From Rhinolophus ferrumequinum (Eukaryota; Chordata; Mammalia; Chiroptera; Rhinolophidae), in the NCBI RefSeq assembly GCF_004115265.2, contig NC_046301.1, forward strand, positions 40,326,714 to 40,390,713: 64,000 nt of DNA, given 5' to 3'. The position numbers and the translations under genes are program-made. Positions within the stretch are counted from its first letter, which is position 1, and every line of letters starts with the position of its first letter. The notes below the pieces were generated by a model that was given only the letters and a program-made list of their open reading frames with translations, was not told the origin of the DNA and ran no database searches. This document shows, piece by piece, positions 1 through 11,505 of the stretch.

Positions 1-405
1 TCTATCCCTCAGCAGTATTATGCATCAGTTTAAATGTTGAAACTGGATGCACGTACTTCACAGAAAGACAAAGTTTTAGTGACAACATTTCAGGGACAAC
101 ATATGTAGTATGATATTTTTCAGGAAGTGAATTTTCAGGAAGACTGCTTATAGGTACAGAATCTTTCCTAACACCATGGAAACATTGGTAGGAAAATATA
201 CCCCCGAAATTCACCGACACTGGTTGACTTTGTGGGACAGGTATGCAGGGGAATGAGATCACCAAGGGATAGCGACACACCTGAAATTTTATTGGTAATA
301 TTTCAAATCTCTAAGTTCTGAAGCAAATATCACTGAATGTTCACATTTTTAATATGGTGAGTGGGTATTGATGATAATACTAATAATTTTCTAATACTAA
401 TATTC
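1..405. repeat. Left flank of duplicated unit A
   Basis: No gene seen. This stretch aligns by eye with about 10130-10530: both share a segment reading ACACTG...GAAAATATACCC followed by TTTTATTGGTAATATTTCAAATCTCT. It therefore marks the left part of the first of several diverged tandem units, each carrying one OR7E-like exon. The unit probably starts upstream of the window. Confidence 0.5.
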
Positions 406-520
406 AAGGCAATGATTCTCAACTCTGGCTGTACATTCGAATCAGCATCAGAGTCACATGTAGAGATTCTGATTTAACTGGTTCTGAGCTGTCGCCAGGG
501 CATCAGTATATTTTAAACGA
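406..520 (+). repeat. MER5A fragment, split by an L1
   Basis: The sequence follows the MER5A (hAT-Charlie type) consensus as I recall it, from GATTCTCAACTCTGGCTG to the GGGCATCAGTATATTTTAAA part. The missing right end reappears at about 1132-1180 (GAGAGCCACTGG), so the L1 3' end at 530-1130 was inserted into it. The paralogous MER5A in unit B (about 10530-10675) lacks that L1. Confidence 0.6.
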
Positions 521-529
521 GCCATAGGT

Positions 530-1130
530 AAGTCAGATGGAGAAAGACAAACACCGTATCATCTCACTTATATGTGGAATCTAAAGAACAGAATAAATGA
601 ACAAACAAAACAGAAATTGACTCAGAGATACAGGGGAAAACAAACTGAGGTAGGAGGGGGTGGGGATGGGGGAGAAGGTGAAGGGATTAGAAAGTACAAA
701 TTAGTAAGCACAATATAGCCACGGGGATATGAAATACAGTTTGGGGACTATAATCAATGTTGTAAAGATTTTGTAGGGGGTCAGATGGGCACTTGTCTTA
801 TTAGGGAGACCACTTCATAGACGGTGTAGAGATGTCTGACCACTGTGCTGTACACCTGAAGCTGAAGCTGAATAATACTGAATGTCAACCATAAATCTAT
901 ATATATTTTTATATATATAGTTACAGGATGTGGAGGACAGCATAGGGAATAGAGTCAATGAAATTATAACAGCTATACATGTTATCAGGGGGGTAGTAGA
1001 TTGGGGAGGAGGGTATCACTTTGTGAGGGGTGTAAATGTCTAACTATAACATTGTTTTGTACACCTTAAGCTAATAAAAAATAAAATGAGGAAAAACTTA
1101 AAAATAATTATATTAAAAATAAAAAATAAA
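530..1130 (+). mobile_element. L1 3' end (end of ORF2 and 3' UTR)
   Basis: The stretch starts with the typical AGAAAGACAAACACCGTATC run, continues through the L1 3' UTR (CATAGGGAATAGAGTCAATG, TTTGTACACCTTAAGCTAATAA) and ends in an A-rich tail. It is a 5'-truncated LINE-1 copy in sense orientation, inserted inside a MER5A. Confidence 0.8.
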
Positions 1131-1180
1131 AGATCTACAGGCAATTATAATGGCCAAACAGGAGTGAGAGCCACTGGTTT

Positions 1181-2291
1181 ATATTTAATTTCTTTCAACA
1201 ACCTTATAAAGTAGGTTCTATTTTTATTGCCATTATAGATGGAGAAACTATCCAGGCTGTTGTTATATTATTTTCTGTTACTTTGCTCTTTTGCATTTTT
1301 CTCAAATTAAATCCCATTGCTACCTGCCAGGAGAAAGGAAGTCCCCAGTTGCCTCAGGGGAGCTGGTTTAGGGAGAATTGTAATTCCTGTTATCAGGAAG
1401 GATTGACATGAAAATTTTTTAAGGAGGCTTAAGAAAACTGGGTTTCAGGCATAACTTTGGGACCTCCCTTACTTGTAAAACATCAACTGTCAATAAGACG
1501 GCTGATTTGATGAGGAAACAATGCTTCACAAATTTTAGAATTAGAAGCATGTTTAAATATTTTAACCAAGCCACTACATACATAATGGAGAAAAGCAGAG
1601 CAAAGAGTGTTTCAAACATGAAGACTCCCTGAGCCTGTGTAGTGTTGATACAAATAACCCTGCATAAAAGCCTGGGGTTAGGATCAATATTTGGAAGGAC
1701 TTTTAAAAGAAAACTCACATATTTAAGTGAGCACTTATTTCCATTGAAGATGCATATTGGGGAAAACCAAAAAACAATGAAAATCCAGGAAAATAACTAT
1801 CATATCAAAATTCTAACTAATTACATTTGACTTAAATTTAGAATACAGGTAATATTATAGAGTGTGTATAAATATTCCAAATTAGGGGAATTTCTTGCAT
1901 TGCTTTTGGGTAAATTAAAGTATATTTGCTTCCTAGTATTTTTTAACTGTAGTGATTTCTTTTAAAGGAGAAAGATATTTCTTATTACATATATTTCTTT
2001 TAAAGGAAGGAATTAATATTTACTGTTTTCATGACTTGATAACTCTAAATCGGCTCAGTGTCTCTAAAGAGGGTATATATAGAAACAGGTAAACGGCCAA
2101 GAAATCAATGAGGAAAAATTTCTAAGAGGTAATGAGTTTGTCACCACTGAGAAGTATTGCTGAAGGTACTAGAATATATGATCAAGTGTTAATGCTTTAC
2201 TTTGATTTGCTTGAATCCAAAATATAGACTTAGCGCTGGCTGCCTGTTTACTTGTTTCATCTAGTCCAAGCCTCTTTTTCTTTTTTAGGAG
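1181..2291. other. 5' flank of the first OR copy; no gene seen
   Basis: AT-rich DNA that aligns with about 10660-12167 in unit B: stepwise matches include AGGAGAATTG, the GATTGAAG/GATTGACATG region and TGCTGAAGG.ACT close to the OR exon. Near 2071-2092 a TATATATAG run is followed by CAGGTAAAC, and paralogous places in units B and C have AGAGGTAAGT and AGAGGTAAAT. This is a possible alternative splice donor, but no in-frame ATG precedes it. Confidence 0.35.
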
Positions 2292-3233
2292 GTGTCTAAG
2301 CCCCGTGGGATCAAATAATCTAACACGTGTCTCAGAATTCTTCCTCTTGGGGCTCTCAGATGATCCAGAACTGCAGCCTTTGCTCTTTGGGCTCTTCCTG
2401 TCCATGTACCTGGTCACCGTGCTGGGAAACCTGTTCATCGTCCTGGCCGTCAGCTCAGACTCCCACCTGCACACGCCCATGTACTTCTTCCTCTCCCACC
2501 TGTCCTTGGCTGACATCGGTTTCACCTCCACCACCGTCCCCAAGATAATTTGGGACATCCACACTCACAGCAGAGTCACCTCCTATGTGGGCTGCCTGAC
2601 TCAGATGTCTATTTTTTATTTTTTTGGAAGTTTGGACAATTTACTCTTGACTGTGATGGCCTATGACAGATTTGTGGCCATCTGTCACCCCCTGCAATAC
2701 CTGGTCATCATGAACCCACAACTCTGTGGCCTGATGATTTTGGTGTCATTTTTCATCAGCCTTTTGGTCCCCAGCTGCATAATTTGATGGTGTCACAACT
2801 TACTTTCTTCATGGATGCAGAAATTCCTCATTTCTTCTGCGATCCTCCTCAACTCCTCAAGTTTGCGTGTTTTGAAATCCCCATAAATAACATATTAATC
2901 TACTTTATTGGGGACATCTTTGGTGGTATTCCAGTCTCAGGGATCCTTTTTTCTTACTGTAAAATAATTGCCTCCATTCTGAGAGTCCCATCATCCGGTG
3001 GGAAGTATAAAGCCTTCTCCACCTGTGGCTCTCACCTGGCAGTTGTTTGCTTATTTTATGGAACAGGCCTTGGGGTGTACCTCAGTTCTGCTGCCTCCCA
3101 CTCTCCCAGGAAGGGTGCAGTGGCCTCGGTGGTGTACTCTGTGTTCACCCCCATGTTGAACCCCTTCATCTACAGTCTGAGGAACAGGGACATCAAGAGG
3201 GCCATGCAGAAGCTCCTCAGCAGAACAGCCTAA
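2292..3233 (+). pseudogene. Olfactory receptor pseudogene, OR7E24-like (copy A)
   Basis: This is an odorant G-protein-coupled receptor exon of family 7, now broken. The first reading frame carries the N-terminal [11 protein letters not shown] motif, GN in TM1, [13 protein letters not shown] in TM2 and [13 protein letters not shown] at the end of TM3. The rest ([10 protein letters not shown] in TM6, [14 protein letters not shown] in TM7) is in another frame. Compared with copies B and D, one base is missing at about 2769-2770, so the first frame stops at 2785-2787. The codon at the usual family 7 start is GTG (2305) and no in-frame ATG lies between it and the upstream stop. The acceptor ends at 2291 and the codon phase after it matches the other copies. 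The upstream coding exon predicted for this unit would lie left of the window. The 5' half is almost identical to copy B and the 3' half to copy D, which suggests gene conversion. Confidence 0.9.
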
Positions 3234-3247
3234 TTTTAGTACCTGTG

Positions 3248-3712
3248 TGTGGGGGCAGAGCCAGGAGTGCAGTTTCCAGGCTCCCGCCCTCATGTGGAAA
3301 GGTGCTCACTCAGGTAGTAAATGGCTATCAACTGATTGGATGGCCATCAGCTGTGGCTAGTTGGCCATCAGCTGTAACCAGTGAGCCATTGGCTACTAAT
3401 ATAACTGCTGTGGCTACGCTAGCAGAAAATGGGGGCTAGCAAGAAGATGGTGGCTGGGCTGGCAAGAGCGGATTGCAGTTAGCACAGCGGATTGCAGTTA
3501 ACAAGTGAGATTGGTTGGCAGAGAGAAGCAGACGGCAGGTTGAGGATAGTGTATCTCCTACTTCCTGTGTCTCCATCCCAGCAGCCGGGGAGAATATAGT
3601 GGTATGACTCCCCTATCTATGGCTCCGTGGGTGTTCCTTTTTGGCCTCACCATGTCCTGCGTTCTTATATGGGGAGCGGGACAGGAGACCCCGCATGACA
3701 CCCTGCATGACA
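3248..3712 (+). mobile_element. Solo LTR fossil (endogenous retrovirus-like)
   Basis: A block of about 465 bases with TG...CA ends. It starts TGTGGGGGCAGAGCC just after the stop codon of the OR pseudogene and ends GCATGACA. The same family occurs at 30585-31032, where a 5-base target duplication supports the LTR reading. No internal region is seen, so it looks like a solo LTR. It contains short GGCCATCAGCTGT-type internal repeats. The LTR family was not identified. Confidence 0.6.
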
Positions 3713-4105
3713 CTGCCATCTTTTTTTGTGTTAGAAAAGCCAGTATAACCAAATACCTGGAACTTGAAATCCTGTCCCTTTTGTTCCATAACTTTTGTAG
3801 CTCTTGTGCCTTTCATCCCTTCAATGTTTCATATCTAAATATTGCTTCATTTGGTACATCTTTAATGAGATCGAGTGAGTATTGTGGGATCCTATCTAAT
3901 TACAATAACTGCATAATTGAATCATGTTATAGCTATAGAGCCTTCTTTATTTCTCATACATCCCAGACATCCTGGAGAAACGCACAACTTTTTTTTTTTT
4001 TTTTTTAAAATAATTACAGTTCTTAACCCTTTCCAAAAGTTGTGACTGTTGTCCACACAATTTTGATGTCTTTCAGATTTGTGTATGTGTGTTATGTGTA
4101 AGGAT

Positions 4106-4290
4106 GTACGTAACTGGTGCTCAGCTTTGGCTTCATGTTGGAGTAACCTGGGGAGCTTTAAAAATATTGATGACTGCATCTCAACACAGATTATGATTTA
4201 ATTGCCCTGAGGTATAGCCTTAGCATTAAGACTTAAAAAAAATCTCATGGTGGTTCTCACGTATAACTGAGGTTGAGAACTACTGAGCTA
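4106..4290 (+). repeat. MER5A copy shared by all units
   Basis: Matches the MER5A pattern (GGAGTAACCTGGGGAGC, then ATTTAATTG, then a GAGGTTGAGAACTACTGAG end). Copies lie at the same distance after the OR exons of units B (13511-13680), C (21436-21494, partial) and D (28866-29034). It is therefore an old insertion that predates the duplications and serves as a good alignment anchor. Confidence 0.75.
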
Positions 4291-4929
4291 ACTACAGGTT
4301 TTGTTCAGAGATGACTGGTATGGTTGGGTCCCTTCCTACTCAGGAACAGGGGTTGAAGTTCTTCAAGTCATCTGAGCTCACGAGAGGGAGGATATGAAAA
4401 AGATCCCCCTAGCAATAGGCAGTGTGATTTCCCTTAATATTCCTGATATTTCTTTACATATAGTCTCCTTCCATAGTCATCTGTGCTGGTTAATAAGAAA
4501 TTGTCACCTTGCTCCAAGGTCACTTTGACACCATTCTTCCCTGCCTCTTGTCTTCACAAATGTCTTTGGGCTCTGATCTGTAGTATAGGACCCTTCCTTT
4601 AGAGATGTACAGTTTCTGAAGCAGTGATCTGAAGACTCTCGGAAAACCTGCCTAATAATGAATCTAAGTTACGTGGCCTTTGCCACTAAACTGTCTGACA
4701 ACCTCACTGATCAGGAACTTTGATACAGGAGAAGGGAACGGCCTTTATTGAGGATGAAGCCATAGCAGCCAGTGAGAAGAGATACCTCTCATTTAAAATT
4801 CCTAAATTAGCATTTTGATTCCATGGTTTCCATGAACTGAAACGAGACACTTTGGATCTGATCTACTCTGGAACAATGAATAGGCTGTGTCTCCACTTCT
4901 GAAAATTTAAGTAATGGACAAAAGCACTT
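4291..4929. other. Intergenic, no feature recognised
   Basis: I see no open frame with a recognisable product, no RNA gene and no repeat I can name. Parts resemble the region after the MER5A in units B and D (for example TCCTGAT...AGATGACTGGTATG). Confidence 0.3.
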
Positions 4930-5265
4930 GGAATTTGCCAAGGTAATTGTGATGGCTAATTTTATGTGTCAACTTGGTTGGGCCATGGTGCCCAGATATT
5001 TGGCCAAACATTCTGGGTGTTTCTGTGAAAGTGCTTTTTGGCTGAGATTAACATTTACCTCATGGACTTTGGGTAAAGCAGATGACCGTCTATAATATGG
5101 GTGGGTTAATCAGTTCAAGGCCTTCATAGTACAAAGACTGACCTCTTGGAAGTAGAAAGAATCCTGACAGCAGACTGCCTTTGGACTTGAATTGCAACTC
5201 TTCCCATCTCCAGCCTGCTGGCCTCCCCTGCAAAATTTGGGCCTAACAAGCCACCACAATCATGT
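4930..5265. repeat. Old mammalian interspersed repeat, family not assigned
   Basis: The run GATGGCTAATTTTATGTGTC, followed by the pattern GGGCCATGGTGCCCAGATATTT and AGATTAACATTTACCTCATGG, is a widespread mammalian repeat sequence I recognise by pattern but cannot assign to a family with certainty. Confidence 0.45.
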
Positions 5266-5280
5266 GAGACAACTTCTTAA

Positions 5281-6293
5281 AAGAAATCTCTCTAGGCAAC
5301 CTATGGAATGGGAGAAAAGATTTGCAAACCATATGTCTGATAACTGGTTAATCTCAAAAATATATAAGAAACTTCTACAACTCAATAGTAAAAACAAAAA
5401 AACCAAAAACACTAATAACCTGATTAAAAAATGGGCTAAAAACGTAAGTAGACATTTTCCCAAAGAAGACATACAAATGGAAAACAGGTATTTGAAAGGT
5501 GATCAACATCACTATCCATTAGGGAAAGGCAAATCAAAATCACAGTGAGCTATTACTTCACACTCATCAGGATGGCTACTAATTAAAAAAAAAAAAAAGA
5601 CAAGTGTTGGCAAGGATGTGGAGAAATTAGAATCCGCGCACACTATTGGTATAAATTAAAAAATGTGTTAGTCACTATGGAAAACAGTATCACGTTCCTT
5701 AGAAAATTAAAAATAGAACTACTTTATGATTCAGCAATCCCACTGCTTAGTATTTACCCAAAAGAACAGAGATCAAGATCAAGATCTACAAGATTCCATG
5801 TTCATTGCAGAACTATTCACAATAGCCAAGATCTAGGGACAACCTAAATGGTTGTTTGCAGATGAATGCATAAAGAAACTGTGATCTAATAATTAATATA
5901 ATATAATATATAATAATATAATATAAATAATGGAATCCTATTCAGCCTGAAAACAGAAATCCTGCCATTTGCAACAACATGGATGCCATTCAAGAACGTC
6001 ATGCTAATGAATAAGCCAATCACAGACAGACAAATACTGCATGAGTCCACTAATATGATGTGTCTAAAACAGTCAAACTTATAGAATCATAAAGTGGACC
6101 GGTGTCTGCCCTGGGCTGGAAGGACGGGAAAAGGGAGCGTTACTGATAAAAGGGCATAAGGTTTCAGTCAAGCACAATAGATAAGCTTTAGAGATCTGCT
6201 GCACCACATTGTACCTGGAGCCAACAACAATATATTAACAATTCAAAATTTGTTAACAGGGCAGGTCTCACGTGAAATGTTCCTTCCATAGTA
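5281..6293 (+). mobile_element. L1 3' part (ORF2 end plus 3' UTR)
   Basis: Sense LINE-1 sequence. ORF2 C-terminal hallmarks are visible (TGGGAGAAAAGATTTGC, CAATCCCACTGCTTAGTATT, TTCATTGCAGAACTATTCAC), then a 3' UTR ending near TTAACAGGGCAGGTC. The frame is disrupted by several stops. It replaces most of the block found in units B and C at about 14461-15600 and 22548-23630. Confidence 0.8.
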
Positions 6294-6299
6294 AAAGAA

Positions 6300-6870
6300 A
6301 GAAGTCCTGAGAGAGACAAGTATTAACTGAGGAAATACTACCAGATCCTTGATATAAAAGATCTAATTCTCCCTAAAGTACTTGGTCATTTGAATGCGTT
6401 TGATGATGATAATCTTACATGTTGGTGTATGTTAATTTAAAAAGTAAGTCTGAATTTTATTAAGATGTATGAAACTTGAAAGTCAGAAAGAGGAGTACGG
6501 GCAGGATTCCTCCTGAGAAGCGGAAGACCTCAGACCCTACAAAAGACATTTACTTTTTCTACGATCCTATGCCGTTAATATTAACAAGTCCTCAGAGATT
6601 GGGATAGCAAGAACCAATCTGTCTAATTATGCGCTCTGTGCATTAAGCTCTCAGGCCCACACAGCTGTAAATAAACAGGCTGTGCCATGTAACCTTTCAG
6701 TTATTTGGTCCCAGTAAAGTGGGATCTGTTTCTGTGTCTTCTCTGCCCAGAGCCCTTGTCTGCATCAAGGGGTCCAGGCCTGACTCTGGCTTCCTGCCGC
6801 CCTGAGAACAGAGCCTGAGCCTTCGTCATTCACCAGGCTGGGAAGGGCGATGGATCGTCATTCCTTTGTC
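6300..6870 (+). promoter_or_regulatory. Putative OR promoter/5' exon module, copy 1
   Basis: This stretch is clearly paralogous to 15797-16214 and 24130-24531 and more GC-rich than its surroundings. All three contain TTAATATTAA/AGCAAGTCCTCAGAGA-type sequence, then TAATTATG (TAATTA at 6624-6629, a homeodomain/Lhx2-type motif known from OR promoters), then a segment leading to the conserved ATG and splice donor. The spacing from TAATTA to ATG is 247 bases here. That it works as the promoter of the OR exon at 12168 is inference. No clear EBF site is conserved among the copies. Confidence 0.35.
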
Positions 6871-6899
6871 ATGCCCCAGCATGGAGGCAGCAAAGTCCA
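6871..6899 (+). CDS. OR7E24-like: Predicted first coding exon of the OR at 12168
   Basis: The ATG at 6871 has G at -3 and is followed by 29 bases ending in CCA before GTGAGT, a strong donor (GT at 6900-6901). Joined to the acceptor AAAAG|GTGTCC at 12168, the reading frame runs straight into the receptor and begins [19 protein letters not shown]. Another in-frame ATG lies 21 bases further upstream (6850). The same 29-base arrangement occurs in units B and C with different sequence, so the frame was kept while the bases changed. The intron would be 5268 bases and contains L1, MIR and MER5A copies. There is no transcript evidence here; the splice is a prediction. Confidence 0.5.
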
Positions 6900-7254
6900 G
6901 TGAGTGCTGTTGGCGATACTGGATACAAGAGGGACTGGGGGAGCATTGTTTCTTCATCGTCAGGAAAAGCGGGACAGTTGGAGTAGCCAGACGGGAGGGT
7001 TGGGAGGCACCAATATACAGTTTTAGCTCAGAGGCCTATAAGATTTATGTTCTTGGTTCTGGTTGGGTTCTGAGCGTTCAGATTCAGAATTCTGCTTTCC
7101 TTCCACCCTGATTCTGGCTCCTGCCTCACAAGAGCAGGAAAAGAGTCCCTCTAAACTGTCCGCTAAGCCTTCCAAAATGATGCTAAAGGTGATGATGAAG
7201 GTGAGTGGGCAAATGACGTCAGATGACGCCATGCATGCTACCCTGAACCTTTAG

Positions 7255-7440
7255 TAAAGATTCCCAAGTGTCGTTGGGCTCTGAATCAGGTGCTCTATAC
7301 AGCTTGTTTCTTTTCATCTGCATAGTCACCCCTAAGATATACCTGCATACATTATTGTTCTTTTACAAAGGAGGAAAGGATTATCGACATTTAATGTAAC
7401 TTACACAGGTTTCAATGAGTCTGACTCCAGACATAGGGAA
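7255..7440 (+). repeat. MIR-type SINE, shared by units
   Basis: Weak match to a mammalian MIR (ATTGTTCTTTTACAAAGGAGGAAAGGA...TAACTTACACAGG). The same copy sits at 16570-16790 and 24900-25075, so it predates the duplications. Confidence 0.5.
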
Positions 7441-7865
7441 CCTGGCTAACAGTCTCCCCTTGTCCAGCAACCATTTCACGTCTCTGATCATTCAACATCA
7501 ACACCGTCTGCTCACTGGGCTTTTCTCTTTGGAGGTTTCTGGTAGACCGCAGGGGAGCGCAGTGGGTGGTACTTGCTGATTCAACTAGAGGAAGGATGGC
7601 TGAGGCCACAGACAGGGCTCACAGAAAGAGCAGGCTCATGACAATTTAGGGCAGATCTCTCTCCTGCCCCTACTCCTGGACTTCGCCTCAGCTGTCCACT
7701 TCCTCCCCCACTCTTGTAATTTAGCCCTCCATCATTTCAAAGGGAGATATAATGTCAAAGTCGCAGGTTCCTTCCATACTCAGAAAACCTGAAACTGTTA
7801 AAAGATGTGCAATGTACTCATATGTGTTGTTGGTTAAGGCCTGTGGATCTCAGCTTTATTTTATA

Positions 7866-8118
7866 TTTTCAGTTCTTATAAAATTTATTGGGGTGACATT
7901 GAACAGTAAAATTATATACCTTTCAAGTGTACAATTCTGTAATACATCATCTATATATTGTATTGCATGTTCACCACCAACAGTCAGTTCTCCTTCCGTC
8001 ACCATATATTTGACCCCATTTACCCTCTTCTACCACCTCCCCACTCCCCCCTTACCCTCTGGTAACCACTAAACTGTTGTCAGTGTCTATGAGTTTTTGT
8101 TTCTTTGTCTTGTCTTGC
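7866..8118 (-). mobile_element. L1 3' end, antisense
   Basis: Reverse complement of the bat L1 3' UTR: AATTTATTGGGGTGACATTG, then ACAATTCTGTAATACATCAT, CCACCAACAGTCAGTTCTCC and CTCTGGTAACCACTAAACTG. It is a 5'-truncated insertion on the - strand. Confidence 0.85.
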
Positions 8119-8164
8119 CTGCTTTCAACTTTCTGAATTTTAATAAAGTGAAAAAGTTAACTGT

Positions 8165-8370
8165 ACGTGCTTCAGAGATTCATAATATAATTTTAAGTCC
8201 TATCTGCTCTATTTATTATCTAGTAACGTGGAGCAAGTTCTTAGTATCTGTGAGCCTCAACACTGTCATCTGAGTTGATTTCTAATTGCTACAACTCCAC
8301 TAAGGGCTCAATAGATATGAATATTACCTATGTGATTAACTATGTGATGAATACATATAAGGAGAAAAAA
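8165..8370 (+). repeat. MIR SINE, shared by units A and B
   Basis: MIR pattern: CCTATCTGCTCTATTTATTA, GGAGCAAGTTCTTAGTATCT, then TGTCATCTGAGTTGATT. The paralogous copy is at 17235-17425, which confirms the duplicated unit. Confidence 0.6.
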
Positions 8371-8379
8371 ATTAGACAT

Positions 8380-9006
8380 TATTGTTGATAACACTCAGCT
8401 TCATACCATTTAACCAAAATATCCTGTGATCTGGCCGTTTGGTTTTCAGTGGATATTTGACCAACCATTTTATTTTTGTCCCTATACAGATAGATACTGA
8501 GTACTTGGAAGGAAATGACAGAGTCACATTTATTTCTGATGCCCCAGAGCTTATATCATCTCTGGCACAGATTACAACAACAACAAGAACAAAAAAACTT
8601 GAAATACATGAAATATTGAATAGACCCTTCTTTGGTTCACAGAAACAGGATAGTCAATATGGCTTGAATACACTGGTGATTTCCTGTCTGTGCTTTCATC
8701 CATTTCAGGGATGTCTCACAGCAGAACAGAAAAGATAAAATAGCCCTTGTTTGTGTGTATGTCATGGACTTTCAATGGGACCTCTTATTTTCCACTTAAT
8801 AGCACCCACAACATTCAAATATTCAAAAACCATCACAGAAAAATTTCATATTTTCACACAAATATGAAAAAAAGAGGCAGAATGAAAAGGGGAAGGTTAA
8901 TTTTATTGGGTGGGCTGAGACACATTTTAGGGTTTCAACTCACTCTATGCTCCAGTGCCGAGACAAGAGAGCCTTCGGATTCTCTACCATATAGTCAAAT
9001 AAAAGG
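8380..9006. other. Intergenic, not recognised
   Basis: Contains a 99-codon open stretch (8439-8738) without a recognisable domain or start context; I treat it as chance. No repeat family could be named. Confidence 0.3.
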
Positions 9007-9320
9007 TTATTAAAACCTGATATGTGGGATGTAAAACTGAAAACAACAAAGAGACAAGACAAATAAAGAAACAAAAACTCAAAAACACAGACAATACTTT
9101 AGTTACTAAACTTTAGTAGTTACCAGAGGGTGAGGGGGGATCGAGGTGGTAGATGAAGGTAAAAGGGATCAACTATATGGTGATGGAAGGAGAACTGACT
9201 CTGGGTGGTGAACACACGATGTGATACATATAGATGATGTATTACAGAATTGTACACCTGAAACCTATGTAACTTTACTAACCATTGTCACCCCAATAAG
9301 CTTAAAAAAAAAAAAAGAAT
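9007..9320 (+). mobile_element. L1 3' end, sense
   Basis: Typical bat L1 3' UTR: TAGTTACCAGAGGGTGAGG, GGTGATGGAAGGAGAACTGA, TGTATTACAGAATTGTACAC, CATTGTCACCCCAATAAG and an A tail at about 9304-9316. Strongly 5'-truncated. Confidence 0.85.
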
Positions 9321-9897
9321 CCCAAAAGAATTCCAAAAGAATTTAAAATTAAAAAAAAAAAACTTTCTTAGGATTGCATTTTATCAATAAACCCACTATT
9401 CCTTCCAATCATTCAAATTCTGGTTACAAAATAACATACAAATATTTATTAATAAGCAAGTGTTTATTGAGTTCCACCTCCCTTAGATACCACACATCTC
9501 TAGAGAGGGCTGTTATTTATTCTCCTCATTTCCAGATAAGGAACGCCAGCATTGGGAGATTGAGGGATTTACACACACTTCTGTGGATTATGGCACTAAC
9601 ACAATGGGTTATAGGACTGTCTATGAACAGTACTATACAGCCCTGTTTGAAAAATCTGAGATACGGATGTTATACCCTATATAAGATATGAATTTCATAT
9701 GGAGCTATCATGGAATGACTATAATTAGATACTTCAGAAATATTTCTGATTCTAAATTTAAAAATAGCATGTAGTTGACAGCAACTGATTTTTCTATTGG
9801 GGAAACAAATGTAGTCAGTAAATAATAAAATTGAACTTGCAATGATTTTTGTAATACAAACAACTGTCTACCATGCACATATTCTACGTATAGAAAT
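9321..9897. other. Intergenic with a faint MIR
   Basis: A faint MIR-like part lies at about 9440-9590 (TTTATTGAGTTCCACCTCCC, CCAGATAAGGAACGCCAGC). Nothing else is recognisable. Confidence 0.3.
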
Positions 9898-10036
9898 ATA
9901 TGGTGACAGAAGGAGAACTGACTCTGGGTGGTAAACACACAATGCGATATATAGATGATGTAATACAGAATTGTATACTTGAAATCTATGTAATTTTACT
10001 AACCATGGTCACTCCAATAAATTTAATTAAAAATAA
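9898..10036 (+). mobile_element. L1 3' end, sense
   Basis: Only the last 140 bases of an L1 3' UTR (GGAGAACTGACTCTGGGTGG, AATACAGAATTGTATACTTG, CCAATAAATTTAATTAAAAA). Confidence 0.8.
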
Positions 10037-10129
10037 AGAAATTCTCACTTGTATGACATGGAGAGAGGCAAAAGAATTTTCATAGGATTGTCGAAATAAA
10101 GAATTGATAATAAAATAAATTCCTCAGGT

Positions 10130-11344
10130 AATACTATGTATCAGTTAAAGCATTATATCTAGATGTATGTATTTCATAGGGAGATTTAAACACAATATTT
10201 TAGTAAACAAGAATGTTTGAGATGCAATGTATGCAGTAATGTACTATTTACGTAAATTTTCAAGAAAACTCTTTAGAAATACATAAATAAACACTGACAT
10301 TATGGAAACACTGACAGAAAATATACCCACCAAATGAATGACAGCGGTTGCTTTTGGGGGACAATGGGATCATGTAGGGATTTAAGGAAAACTCAATTTT
10401 TATTGGTAATATTTCAAATCTCTATAAAATATGAGTTTGGAAGCAAATATTATTACATACTTATTTTTAAATATTAATTATAGTTATAATAGGTAATGTT
10501 AATTGAACATTTTCTAAGTGCCTGGCAACAGTCTAAGGCAGTGTTACTAGTGCATATAGAGATTATTATTTAATTGGCTGTAGGCTGTGGCCAGGGCCTC
10601 AGCACATTTTATAATATTCACAGGTAAATATAATAATCAACTAAGAATGAGAACCAGTGGTCTGAGAACTTTATGTTTAATTTAATTTCTTAAAACAACC
10701 CAAGAAAGTAAGTTCAATTATTATCTCATTTTGCTGAGATGGAAAGTACCCAGGTATTTGTTATATTAATCTCCGTACTTTTCTCTTTTGTATTTTCCCC
10801 CCAATTAAATCATAGTTTGACATGTTAAGAGAAATGAAAATCAGAACTGGCTTCAGGGAGTTGATTTAAGGAGAACTGTATTTAAGGGGAATTGATTTAA
10901 AGTAGAATTGATTTAAGGAGAATCTTCCCCGTTTCAGTAAAGATTGAAGCTAAGTAGGCATAAAAAGGCTGGGTTTCAGACCTGGTTGGGGGTGCTTTCC
11001 ATGGTCCTAATTTCCTTGATTGCAAATAAGAGAGTTGGATTTGATGAGGGCACTGCACTTCCAAATATTTAGAATTAGAAATACATATAAGCACTTTTCC
11101 CAAGCCACTGCAAAATGGAGACCAAAAAACCAAGAAGCAATGTCAAACATCAGAGGTTTCCCTGAGATTCTATAACATTGATATGTAATCCTGCAAAAGA
11201 TGAGAAATAGGAAGCAAGTTTTTAAAAACATTAAATATTGTTTAATGATTGAGAGCTGCATTGTACACTAATGCCATGTATGGAAGTCAATGATGCTGTA
11301 TGATTTTGGTGCATTTAACCAAAACATACTTACCAAAATTTGAA
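10130..11344. repeat. Left part of duplicated unit B
   Basis: Aligns with 1-2000 of unit A; a MER5A without the L1 insert lies at about 10530-10675. No gene seen. The stretch is within the presumed intron between 6899 and 12168. Confidence 0.5.
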
Positions 11345-11505
11345 GTCCAATACAGTCAATGGTATTGTAACAGCTATGCATGGTGTCAGGTGGGTAGTAG
11401 CTTTGTGGGGGTTATCACTTGGTGAGGTATGTAAATGTTTAATCACTGTGTTGTTTTGTATACCTAAAACTAATAATAATTTTTAAAAACCTACAAAACA
11501 ATTGA
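11345..11505 (+). mobile_element. L1 3' UTR fragment, sense
   Basis: L1 3' UTR pattern: CAGTCAATGGTATTGTAACA, GTATGTAAATGTTTAATCAC, TTGTATACCTAAAACTAATA. Confidence 0.65.

Noticed and set aside
2169-3439. Open frames in other frames and on the opposite strand over the OR exons
   Set aside because: They repeat at every OR copy as shadows of the conserved receptor sequence, with no independent support.
8439-8738. 99-codon open frame
   Set aside because: No domain, no conserved counterpart in the other units, and AT-rich low-complexity parts; probably chance.
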